64,000 nucleotides of DNA from Portulaca oleracea (lineage: Eukaryota > Streptophyta > Magnoliopsida > Caryophyllales > Portulacaceae), in assembly GCA_029582165.1 (NCBI GenBank), contig CM055885.1:10848729-10912728 (forward strand), in the 5' to 3' direction. Below the pieces are notes generated by a model. The model did not search any database, was not told the DNA's origin, and saw nothing but the letters and a program-made list of their open reading frames with translations. Positions within the stretch are counted from its first letter, which is position 1. Each line of letters begins with the position of its first letter. The translations under genes and the position numbers were made by a program. Shown piece after piece: positions 1 through 9,988 of the stretch.

Positions 1-2323
1 AAAACATAATCTACAACTTTGTCAACAGAACCAGAAGCTATGAGTGGAAGGGCCCCAAAATGGCGGGCCTTGATGCACATAAAACTTTGGAGTTTTCGGG
101 TCGGAAAATCACGAGAAATATGACGTAGAAGGTGATTCAAATAAAAGGGCTTGAACTTAGGACAATTAGCTTAAATTGATGATGAATAGGGTAATTATAA
201 ATTGGAAGCTAGGATGCGAGATAACGAGTTCAAATATGGTTTGATAATACGATATCGAATGAAATGGCGAAATGGAGCAAGATATACACGTCCAAATGTG
301 AATAAAAGCAAGCTTGGATTAATGAATTATGAAATGAGGAATGAATTGAATTAGACATTGGAGGTTATCAAGCTAGAAGGAACTTTTAGCTAGAGAAAAG
401 ATATTGAACATGATACTTAAAGAAATATGAGAGTCACAATACATTACTTAAACAAACTAGCTCTTGAAAGGTATTCTTAAGACTTACTTAGGACTCCAAA
501 AATGGTACTCTTAGCCTTAAATACATAACTCTATAATTACAAAATATAACCATGACACATTTATACCTAAAACCCCTTATTGGGTTGGTTTGAGGCCCAA
601 AAGACATTAGTTCACAAAGGTTAATTTGAGCAGAATGTTGTTCTGGACAGCCCGGTTTCCCGGGATCGTAACTCACACTCCCGATATCGGATGACTATGA
701 ACTATACCTTTCCGGAAAGCTTGCAACATGGCCTAAAACTTTCATGTTTATCACAAAAACCAAAGAGGTCTCCAAAGGGACGAAAAACAGCCCTCAAAAC
801 ACTGACTCAGAAATTCGTATATAAAATCGTGAGGTTACGGTTTTGGTCGTAACTCGGGCTATACATGTCGGAAATTTGAAATTCCAAAGCCTATGGTTTG
901 CTAACACCTTAAGCTATCCAATGGAGTAGAATTTTGGGCAAAAATCCCACTTTTATAAATCTGTAAAATTCCAGAACCGAAACAGCAGCTTAAAACACTC
1001 AAAAACCCATCTTTTAATTGGATTTTTCCACTCTTAATCATATTAAAACATAACCAAACTTCATCTAACCTTAATCCCCTATATTTCCAGAATATAAACC
1101 ATGAAAATCTCTTCATCAAAGGCCTTAAAACCCACATGCATTCATGAATTAAGCATAAACTCAACATAATAAACATGTTCTTGAACTCTTGCATAACAAT
1201 TTCATTAATTCACCCAAATTAAACATGATAACACTTAATTTATAATTTCACAACATAAACTCAGCCCTTAAACACTTAGAAACTCTCAAGAAATCCACAT
1301 GCATCAACACTAATTCATCATCCACCATGAATTCAACTCTAAACCTCACAAAACACTTAGAAATCAACATGCATGTACTTCAAAACTTAACCCTAACTTA
1401 ACCAATACAATTATATACTTGAATTTATGAATAAAGAGAGTAAAAGAGATGGAATTTATAAAAGAAACATATATATAACATGAATTTTCAGATTAGGGCA
1501 TAAAAGATTTGAAATTGGGGTTTGAGAGATTACCCTTGGGGTTAAAAAAAAATGGATGAAAACACAAGAGAGAGGAAGGGGGTGGTGCACGGTGGCCGTG
1601 GCTGGCCGGAAAATGGCCGGAAAACTGCGGCTGGGCTGCTGGTGGTGGCCGGCCGAATGGAGGGAGAGGGAGGAGGATGGGAGCCTTGGTGAGTTGTCTA
1701 ATTTGAGAGTGAAATGAAAATGACTTAAGCCTCCCCCTAACTAATACACATATATACTACCATCTAATTAACTAATATTAATAATAATTAAAATAAGACC
1801 TGAATTAAAATAAAATAAGAGGATAACAATAGGATAAAATATATTGTAATTGTTGTAGTAACTTGACATATTGGGTTTTTGTAGGAAATAAGATATATTG
1901 GTAATAATTGGGTAACATAAAATAAAATACAATGGTAATTGAATTAAAATAATAAAGTGGAAAGATTACTTCTTGAATTTATGTAAAGGAATAAAATGTA
2001 ATAAATGAAGATCGGGACTGTAAAATATATATATAAATCGGGACGTAAAAAAAAATATTAGCCGATTCTCGGTAAATAAATTTATAACGTGAAACGTATA
2101 ACCTGAAACACTTTAACTCTTTGAATGGGTATGTAAAGTAAATTTTTTTAAGCCGATAATTCGACACCTTAGCCATCTCCAGCACGAGACTTATCACTGA
2201 TAATAATAAATAAACAAGTAAATCAATAAATAAATAAAGGTAAACGCGAAAAGTTATAACGTGATTTAGGTAATTACTATGGTTAGTACGTAAATAATCA
2301 TGATTTTGGGGCGGGTTGTTACA
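1..2323 (-). repeat. LTR of a Ty3/gypsy chromovirus-like element (minus strand, cut by window edge)
   Basis: Read on the minus strand, this stretch begins at 2323 with TGTAACAACCCGCCCC, nearly the same terminus as the two chromovirus LTRs at 42620 and 52678. Several internal blocks match those LTRs in the same order: the ctttccggaaagcttgcaa block (about 708-727), the ccaaagcctatggtttgct block (about 884-903), and a GC-rich ggccgg-containing patch at about 1590-1660. It is a diverged member of the same LTR family. The other LTR end lies beyond base 1. No polypurine tract lies directly right of 2323, so it is more likely the 5' LTR of a minus-strand element whose body is outside the window. No credible gene lies here. 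Confidence 0.75.
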
Positions 2324-4060
2324 CGAACAAAACTTGAACAATAAAGGAAGGATATGACCTTGTGGCTAGGTAATCCACTAAATAATCACAAGGAATGACA
2401 TACTCACCTTCTTGAAAAAGAGTTGCCCTCAACTCTTGGGAGTTAAAATCGAGGCCCTCTCCATAATTTGGCTCCATTGAACCCCGAACATCCCGATCGC
2501 AATGATCATTCACACGAGGCGCCCAACAAGCATCGAACCCCACTATGTATCCATCATCCAAATAAAAGAACGTGGTTGGAGGCTTTTTGTGTGGGGATAG
2601 GGGATTAAGGGAAGGAACGGGAGTATTTTGAGGTGCTTGGGAACGCACATCCTCACTTGGCTCGCTACAAAATAAAGAAAAAGCTATGGATCGCTTTCCC
2701 TCACCGAGAGTACATTCATCCCCTGTTTCACTCAAAAGGAGGTTCTTCAACTCACTTCCCACCCAGGTTTTGTTTTTGTGGGCTAATGGTGGTTTCAAAG
2801 GTACAGGACGGACACGGTGTATGAAACACCAAACGCGGGGCATAAGAGCATTATCATAGACTCGGGGTAATGAAAGTAGCGAGGATATAATGGACGATGA
2901 CCCAATCAACCCAATAGGATCCTCGAACAACCAATGATGACCAAACAACATGTATGACCCATTCCAAGAGTTCATGTCACCACGGCCAACATTCAAACAA
3001 TATCCATTGAAGGATGACACAAATAACGAGCCCATAAACATTGGTGGAACTAGATTCATGGTATCATCAAACCCAAATTTGTCACTAGGCACCAAACGAA
3101 CACCAAGACTCCTAGCATGCCACTCCAAGCATAGAGAATTTTCGATCGAGGACATCACATGCTCATCATAAAACTTATCACGCCAACAAGCAACATCAAA
3201 CAACCAATGCCTCCCAAAGATCATGCACGACTCACCCAAAGACTCTACACCACAACGTCCATCTTTCAAGCATGACTCAATATTTTTCAAAGGAGAGCCT
3301 TCGATTACCTTGTTCTTCCCATGGAGAAGAATTTGAGTGCCCACGGACGGAAAGGAATGGGAGTCATCGCCATGGTTGCTTAATTCCTCGATCGGTGGCA
3401 ATGATAGAACCAAAGATGCTTCTTCGTAGGCTTCTTCGATAAGGGTAAGAGGAAGGGCAAGGTCGACGTTCGTATTCTCCTCTTGTCTTGGAACTTCGTC
3501 AATCTCACCATGTGCACCAAGAAGCTCGTGAGGCTTCCATTCGTCAATCTCAAGGACATTAACCTCGTCCATAGAACTTTCCTTTTTCTCAACCTCCTCA
3601 AACTTTCCAAGTGTGGAAGTGAGGTTTCGCTCATCAACACCTTCTACCATGTCACTTGTATGCTCCTCCACACCAAAGGATTCTTCAATCCAAGCTTCAA
3701 CCATAGGTCCATAGCCATTGTCGGACATTGCAAAGCATCATGTCCCACACATCTACATTTGATACACTTCTGGGATTGACCTTGACATTCTTGGGCGAGA
3801 TTGTCAATCCGCGCCACAATGGCATCGAGGGTGCGCTCAAGGGCGGAGAACCGTTCGTCATGGGTGGCGATTCGGCTTTCAATAGCTCGACGTTGAGAAC
3901 TATGGCGATGGCTTGAGTTCTCTCGAGTGGAGCTATTTTCGCTATCCATATCGAAGGAAGGGTAAGGGACGGATTGTGTTTGGGTTGTTTTTGTGGAGTT
4001 TGGGGGTTTTCTTTTAGTTGGCTTGTGTTTGGCTAAGGGTTCTTTGTATTTTTTTCACTG
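2319..4060 (-). pseudogene. gag-like remnant of an RT-less Ty3/gypsy element
   Basis: The minus-strand reading starts near 3949 with a Ser/Arg-rich N terminus and a coiled-coil-like segment, then a CCHC zinc knuckle, CIKCRCVGHDALQC (CX2CX4HX4C) near 3750. A frameshift near 3700 joins it to a long ORF (3728-2319) that ends with the gypsy-type segment SQELRATLFQEGEY. The polypurine tract aagaaggtgag follows, then TGTCATTCC, which looks like the start of a 3' LTR at 2400. That LTR is cut after 77 bases by the LTR ending at 2323. No reverse transcriptase or integrase motif is present. The leader right of 3949 matches in reverse the leader of the plus-strand copy near 26470-26560, so the two are one family. 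I infer a non-autonomous, decayed copy. Confidence 0.65.
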
Positions 4061-4092
4061 AAACATTTCATCGAACATAGCTCCACTCTCAT

Positions 4093-4195
4093 GGTCCGGG
4101 GTCCCATTTGAAGTGGATACCACACCCGGTGATGATTCGAATACACCTCCAAGGTCCCGAGTCCACCTTGAAATGGACTCTACACCCGATCTTAG
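4093..4195. repeat. short imperfect tandem duplication
   Basis: Two consecutive units of about 55 bases share ggtcc..gtcc..ttgaa.tgga....acacccg (4093-4140 and 4150-4195). The surrounding 4081-4324 has no supported gene and is probably leader or LTR sequence of the gag relic to its left. Confidence 0.5.
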
Positions 4196-4324
4196 AGTTG
4201 TTTCTCTCGTGTTCTTGGGAGGGGGTGCAGAAAGACTTGAAGGCCATGGATTTTGGGGATCGGGCCCCAGCCCGATATGCTCCCACCCAGGCTCAAGGAC
4301 CTTGGCGACTAGATCGGTTTTGAA

Positions 4325-5029
4325 TGAAAGTCAAAATTCGTATATTATTGACATATAATCTGGATTTCTTAGAAGTGATACTTTCCTTATTGTTTTGACA
4401 TATTGGCTGCATATAATCTGCATATAAGAAGAAAAGAAGATTGTGATTGCTACAAGGAAACTTCAAGAGAAGGAAGGAAAATTCAAAGCAAAGAAGGAAA
4501 GAAGATCATCTCCAACGGTCTACCCAGCTACATGTATAAATAGGATAACTCAAAGACTGAAGGTCTCAATTGATTCCAAGGAAGAAATCAAAGAGTAGAA
4601 AATTCGTGAGGATTTCTGAGTGTAGTCTTTGAGAGACAAGTTGTTGAGTGTGTTGTAGCCTAAGGAAGTTGACGAGTCATTGGTAGCAAAACCTTAAGGG
4701 AGTTAGGTTCTGTGAGTGAAAGTACCTTGTTGTGTTGGTGCGTTGATTTGTCAAATAACCTTGAAAGTGCCCTTCTTGTAAGGCACTCCTCTAGCAGTTG
4801 CGGTAAGGACCTTATTCCTTGAGCAACCAGGCTACCATTATTCTATACTCTGCTTAAGCATTGATTAAATAAAGGAAGTTATTCATACATTTCTTATTAC
4901 TCTTTATATCTGTGGAGTTAACTTCTTAATTTGGAAAAGATTAAGAACCTTAACGTCGTTTATCTTAATTGTGTAGAAGTTTTTATTTAGCCCTGTTCAC
5001 CCTCCCCCCCCCCCTCTAGGGTTCTTTCA
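4325..5029 (+). repeat. probable solo LTR
   Basis: The segment starts TGAAAGTC and ends GGTTCTTTCA, giving a 6-base terminal inverted repeat (TGAAAG/CTTTCA) of LTR type. It has a TATA box (tataaatag near 4534) and an aataaa-like signal near 4867. A pyrimidine-rich tract of C residues lies at 5003-5016. No 5-base target duplication matches exactly at the chosen ends (ttgaa/gtcgg), so the boundaries or the element class may be wrong. It resembles a solo LTR of about 700 bp. No ORF of interest is inside. Confidence 0.45.
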
Positions 5030-5237
5030 GTCGGGTCCACATGCGCTAGCCAGACTAGTTAGATGAAAAGAAAGAGGGAGTAGCTTTTTTCTGGAAGGAG
5101 GCACATAATGGAGCAAAATTTATCAATTATTATTTTTTTGAGGAAAAAGATTGATTAATTATTCATTGAACATGAACTAATGGTGAAGTCCGTGATTATC
5201 TAGAATAAGTAATCATAGTTAGGACTCGAAAATAACC

Positions 5238-5283
5238 CATGCATGTCGCTTTTAGTTGCCTCGTTACGTATTCATGCATGCAT
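5238..5283 (+). promoter_or_regulatory. two RY motifs (CATGCATG) upstream of XTH
   Basis: CATGCATG occurs at 5238-5245 and CATGCATGCAT at 5273-5283, about 70 and 35 bases upstream of the TATA box. In plants the RY core CATGCA is bound by B3 factors of the ABI3/FUS3/LEC2 group in seed-expressed genes. That this controls the XTH gene is inference from position. Confidence 0.5.
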
Positions 5284-5313
5284 CTCTGATCTGTCTCTCT
5301 ATCTTTCTGTATG

Positions 5314-5321
5314 TATAAATA
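5314..5321 (+). promoter_or_regulatory. TATA box of XTH
   Basis: TATAAATA lies 61 bases upstream of the XTH start codon. This spacing allows a transcription start near 5345 and a short leader. The stretch 5030-5381 holds no other feature. Confidence 0.65.
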
Positions 5322-5381
5322 GATAATGTTGATTAAGCTGTGATATGAGTCAAAATTACTCAAATTAAGTAAAGTTAGGGA

Positions 5382-5634
5382 ATGGAGTCAATTAGTGGTA
5401 GATTAATGGTTAATTTAGTTGTTGTATCATTACTATTGTTTGCAGCTAAGGAATGTTTAGGTGATGTAGGGAGTGAAGTATCTTTCGACCAGAATTATCA
5501 AGTTCTTTTTGGAAATTTTCACATTACAAAGTTTGATCAAGGCAAACGGGTCCAGCTTTCGATTGATCCCTCTTCAGGTCAATCTTCAAGTTCGAGAGTT
5601 TCTAAAGAGAAACCTAATCTTTTGAGCGCGTGCG

Positions 5635-5685
<51 letters not shown>

Positions 5686-5846
5686 ATTGGATTCTAATAA
5701 TCCTACTTTCACCTTTTGTATGTCAATAATCTTTACTTTGTTTTTGTATTCTGATGGTACAAAAAAAAATTGTTGGTATATAAAAGATGAAAGTAGGAAT
5801 TATTGGTATACAAAAGTGAAAGTAAGGATTACTAAGATCGAACTTT

Positions 5847-5889
<43 letters not shown>

Positions 5890-7396
5890 TACTTTCAAAT
5901 TTTTAAAAGATAAACCTCCAATCCCAATTTAAATAACTTTTTCTGGATCTTCTCAAATAGAAAGTCAAGTACTTAATACATGTTACTATTTAGTAACTAT
6001 TAAATTTTATTTGCATAACTTTGTTGTTATAATTATACTACCTCCGTTTTTATTTATCTGTCGCCTAGGGAATTGTATTACATACTTTGACCGTTAATAT
6101 TTTAATTTGTATAATGATTCATCATACAAAATTCTCATCATACAAAATTCACGTCATTAGATTTATAATAAAAAGTACTATTAAAAAAATATTATATTAT
6201 GTTTTTTTATAAAAAAATTTATATTAAAAATTATTGATTGAAGATTGACACTAAAAACCATAAATAAAAGATAAAAAAGAACGGAGGGAGTAATATTCAC
6301 GAGGCAAGTCAACATGGACCATACATAGTTAGCTATAAATCTGTGTATGCATCAGCAGCCGTAGCATTAGATTGAAATACGTAACCTTACTTGTCATATA
6401 GCCCGATTAACTATTCATAAATCATAACCAAAACTTTATGGATAAATCCACTTAAATATTATTGCAGTTTATATTTTATTTTTCTTTGCTGACATTTTCT
6501 TTTTGGTTTGGTGTAGGATCTGGATTCAGGTCCAAGCTTGATTATTTGTCAGGATCTTTTGAAATAAAAATGAAATTAGCACCGAAATCCGATGGCATTC
6601 TCACGACATTTTATGTAAGAAGCACAGAATTCCTTTAAAACTTGGGCTCAAATACACTTTTTTTTTAAAAAAAAAGAGGGTACATACATATTACCTCCAC
6701 AATTGATATTGTTTATTAACCAAGTCTCGAAATGTATATATAATTTACCAGCTAATAACAGGACTTAAGGGATCACAGCATAATGAGATTGATTTTGAAT
6801 TTCTGGGAGAAGACACCTTACAGACAAACGTTTATATACATGATGTTGGGAGCAGGGAGGAAAGAATACGACTCTGGTTTGATGCTACCGCCGACTTTCA
6901 CTGTTACAAGATTTTGTGGAACCCCACCACCATCATGTAAGTTTCAACAAAAAAAAAAAAAAAGACTAATCTCCTTTATATTTTATTAAGTAATATTGAA
7001 GTTGATTCTGTGACTTATTTATATTTCAGATGGTTTATTGATGAGACTCCCATAAGAGTATTCAACAACAGAAAACAGGAAGGAATACCGTTCCCAGATG
7101 AATTTGCAATGCACATAGAAGCAACCATGTGGTCTACAGATTGGGCTGGGGGCCCAGTTAACTGGAACAATGGGCCCTTCAAAGCCCAATATGAAGGGTT
7201 CGGGATTGATGGTTGCCCATTCGGCACTGGATTCGAGGGATGCCGGTCACCCAGTTTGCCATGGAATCAAATTCATGAGTTGAATGACATCCAAATGGAA
7301 GCCTACAGAGAGGCCAGGAGGAATTACATGGTTTATGATTACTGTTCTGATCCCAACAGGCACCCAACATACCCAAAAGAATGCCTTCACTTGTAA
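5382..7396 (+). CDS. XTH: xyloglucan endotransglucosylase/hydrolase (GH16), 4 exons, 281 aa
   Basis: Cuts and rejoins xyloglucan chains in the cell wall. Exons, all GT/AG: 5382-5577, 6517-6614, 6752-6936, 7030-7396 (846 nt, frame maintained). Residues 1 to about 27 form a signal peptide with the hydrophobic core [10 protein letters not shown], fitting secretion. The GH16 domain follows. The catalytic motif [10 protein letters not shown] is at residues 108-117, giving nucleophile E110, helper D112 and acid/base E114. The more common first residue of the motif is Asp; here it is Asn. After FLG the loop is short: EDTLQTNVY follows directly, without the usual N-glycosylation site. WFD.TADFH and ILWNPTTI are typical. 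The C-terminal XET_C region has the family cysteines and ends YPKECLHL. Length matches the family. Intron 1 holds a Stowaway MITE and two TA arrays. Family assignment is secure; subgroup and transferase versus hydrolase preference are not determined. Confidence 0.93.
5641..5681. repeat. (TA)n microsatellite in XTH intron 1
   Basis: Pure TA array of about 41 bases, preceded by a short GC alternating tract (gcgcgtgcgcgcgca). Confidence 0.9.
5856..5887. repeat. (TA)n microsatellite in XTH intron 1
   Basis: Second TA array of about 32 bases, 175 bases after the first. The segment between the two contains two near copies of gaaagtagga(a)tt-type sequence. Confidence 0.85.
6038..6290. mobile_element. 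Stowaway-like MITE in XTH intron 1
   Basis: A 253-bp AT-rich element begins CTACCTCCGTTTTTATTTAT and ends GAACGGAGGGAG, giving the Stowaway-type terminal inverted repeat CTCCCTCCGT. It is flanked by TA on both sides (6036-6037 and 6291-6292), the usual Tc1/mariner target duplication. No coding capacity. Confidence 0.85.
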
Positions 7397-7706
7397 CAAT
7401 TTTCTATAAAAACTTAATGTTGCAAGTACAATGCTGGAAAATTAGATACATTTGCAACAACTTATTCAAAGTCTATTTGTATCAAGTCTTGTAATCTCAA
7501 ACCTAAAGAAAGAAGCTCTGAAATTGAAATTTGTATGGCCTCAAAGATTAGATTATATGCACACAAGCAAAAATGCTAGTCAGCTATTCACATACACTAC
7601 TTTGATGCTTCTACCCTTGAATCCAACACACTCAAGCTGCAAATTGATCAAGGAAATTATTGTGTACAAGACCTGCAATGAAACTCCAGGTATGAGGAAT
7701 AATGCT

Positions 7707-7710
<4 letters not shown>

Positions 7711-7759
<49 letters not shown>
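7711..7759. repeat. (GA)n microsatellite downstream of XTH
   Basis: Pure GA array of 49 bases in the 3' flank of XTH. The rest of 7397-8070 shows no gene. Confidence 0.9.
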
Positions 7760-7764
<5 letters not shown>

Positions 7765-8078
7765 CAATTGCAGGTATCCTCTTTCTTCTGTTGGAAACAA
7801 CCAGTTTCATTGAATGCTGATTTAGAAGGATATTGTTTGGAAAAGAATAGTGAGAAAAACCAATCTGTCCAACTTCAAACTGGCTATCTACTATCAAAAG
7901 AAGCTGATCTGCAATTTCTCCTCCAACAGGTTGGGCGCCCCTGGCCCTGGTCATCCAAAATCATACATTGCAATATTAGAGTATGCATATAAAAGAATCC
8001 ACATTATGATACGTGGTTCAGTTCCGTACAGTTGTCTAAGAACCAACTAAGAAAAACAGCTCCTTTTTATTATTCATG

Positions 8079-8395
8079 TGATGCTGGATTGACGACTTAT
8101 TTTAGGAACAAGTTTAGGAATAGTAATAATTCGATAATTTATATCTTTCAGTTTTCTATTCGTGTTAGGAATACTATAGTTTCTTAGTTTGATTAGGATA
8201 TTATGTTAGTTTCACGTTTCTGTTATGTTTAGTATTAGACAGCTTGTTTACCTATAAATAAGGGTTTTGGTAGCCTTTATGAGGCAGATTACATTGAATA
8301 TTGAATATTACATTTACTACTAATTATGCACAGGGATGTTAATATTTTCCTGAATCCTGCACAGGGATGCTGAAATTTTTTCTTTAGTTTCCTAT
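8079..8395 (+). repeat. LTR-like fragment with adjacent primer-site-like sequence
   Basis: The segment starts TGATGCTGGATTGACGAC, has a TATA-like cctataaataag near 8251, and is followed by ttggtatgagagt (about 8400-8412), close to the initiator-Met tRNA primer site TGGTATCAGAG. A gag-like remnant follows to about 9120. Its first 115 bases are repeated in inverted orientation at 9870-9984. Confidence 0.5.
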
Positions 8396-8619
8396 AAACT
8401 TGGTATGAGAGTAAGTTCCTAATTCCAAGTCTCACCGAAACCCTTTCTGCTGCCCCCCAATATCGTTAAAAAAAAAGAAAAGAAAAAAAGAAAAAAAAAA
8501 GCAGGACAATTAAGGTTTTTCATTGTTTTGCTTGTTCGTGTGCTTTTAGTAGTAGTTTTAATCGAATTACTTTGTGTGTTCTTTGTTGCATATTGAGGGG
8601 AAAAAATTCTTTAACCTTG

Positions 8620-9122
8620 TATGCTAGTTACTAGAGCAATGACATTAGAAGAGAGTCCGGAGACTTGACACTAGTGTTCAGAACTATGATAAAGCTAGAA
8701 AATATCAGAAAATATTTAGATGATGAACTCCTAAAGATTGTCAACAAGCTCAATTCTAGGATAGATGATGTCCAGACTGACAATTGTGCTGTCATGGGAC
8801 ATAAGAATGGTCTATAGAAAGTACCATGACAAATTTCCAATCCTCTTCAGGTGGTATCCATGGTAATGTCACTAAGCTATAACAACAATCGGAGTCTCAT
8901 TTGTCTAAGTGCATGCCTGATAATAATGTATCCATGCCTGCCCCGATGGGTAAATTGCTGCATGATGCCTTTAACTTAGAGAGGTCCGTTATCAGAGGGC
9001 CTAACGGAGGTCCTAACTCGTACAGACCTACCCCGCAAGACACTCACCATAACCATGACTATGAGGATGTCAATATCAACATAGAGAGAGGGAACCATAC
9101 CAAACCCCTAGGCATCCTTCAC
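8620..9122 (+). pseudogene. gag-like remnant of a retroelement
   Basis: Interrupted open frames encode polar, charged sequence, for example a Pro/Asn-rich segment with PNSYRPTPQDTHHNHDYED near 9018-9075. No zinc knuckle, protease or polymerase motif is visible. The assignment rests on its position after the LTR-like fragment and primer-like site at 8079-8412. It is cut by the hAT-like element at 9131. Confidence 0.35.
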
Positions 9123-9130
9123 CTTGGCAT

Positions 9131-9864
9131 GAGGGGTGTTCATTGGGTCAAACCCGGACCAACCCGGACCAGACCGGATTGGACCGAAACCCGAAATAGC
9201 AAAAAAGTTGACCAAAGACCGGACCGAAAAAAACCGGTCCCAACCCAAACCAACCCGATGTGCACTTGAACCGGACCAACCCAGACCGGTTTGGACCGAT
9301 TGTGATCTTTTTAAAAATTTTCTGTTAAAATTTGTAAATAAACTAATTAAATAATTATGTATGTCTATTGTTAGGAAGCACATTTTTTTGGTATTGTGTG
9401 TTATTGTTTATGTTAGAAAATTTTAGAAAATAATGAATTGTTAAAATTTAAAAAATCATGATATATAATATTAAAAGTTGAAAAAGTTGACAATGATATT
9501 AAAGCTTCACCAAAATTTAGTCACTGTTTGCCATTTACGTGAATTATACCAATTTAGGATTCAAAAGGATCATTAGATTTAGGAAATAGAATAACTTTTT
9601 TAGGATATAATATACATGATAGATGTGATTTTTATGGGAATCACGGTTGAGTGCTGACACAATTATAAAAATTAAAATTTAAATTTTATAATAATTGGGT
9701 TTCCGGTCCGGTCCAGGTTTAGACCGACCCGGACCGAAACCCGAAAACTAAAACTAATTGGACCGAAGACCGGACCGGTTACCATCCGGTCTGGGTTTGG
9801 TCCGGGTTTTTGGTCCGGTTTTTTTTGGGCTAACCGGTCCGGACCGAAATATGAACAGCCCCCC
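9131..9864. mobile_element. non-autonomous hAT-like DNA transposon
   Basis: Ends are GAGGGGTGTTCATTGG and ATATGAACAGCCCCCC, an imperfect inverted repeat (GGGG.TGTTCAT). Flanks cttggcat (9123-9130) and ctaggcat (9865-9872) fit an 8-bp target duplication with one mismatch, typical of hAT. Both subterminal regions (about 9155-9300 and 9695-9850) carry many GGACCG/CCGGTCC motifs in opposite orientation. The centre is AT-rich and non-coding. Confidence 0.7.
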
Positions 9865-9869
9865 CTAGG

Positions 9870-9984
9870 CATCATTCCTAATCAAATTGCTAACAAGACT
9901 AGGAAAGGAAAACATATAAAATATCTAAATTATTACTATTCCTAAACTTCTTCCATAAATAAGTCTTCAATCCAGCATCATCAT
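9870..9984 (-). repeat. inverted LTR end abutting the Sec14 stop codon
   Basis: Read on the minus strand this matches the start of the LTR-like fragment at 8079 over about 115 bases (gatgctggattgaagact.. then gtttaggaatagtaataatt). It begins about 5 bases after the Sec14-like stop codon, so the gene's 3' untranslated region would be retroelement sequence. Confidence 0.55.
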
Positions 9985-9988
9985 GTCA

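Noticed and set aside
7452..7992. Frames of 96-124 codons around the GA array
   Set aside because: Both strands are open only because GA/CT repeats lack stops. There is no similarity or splice context.
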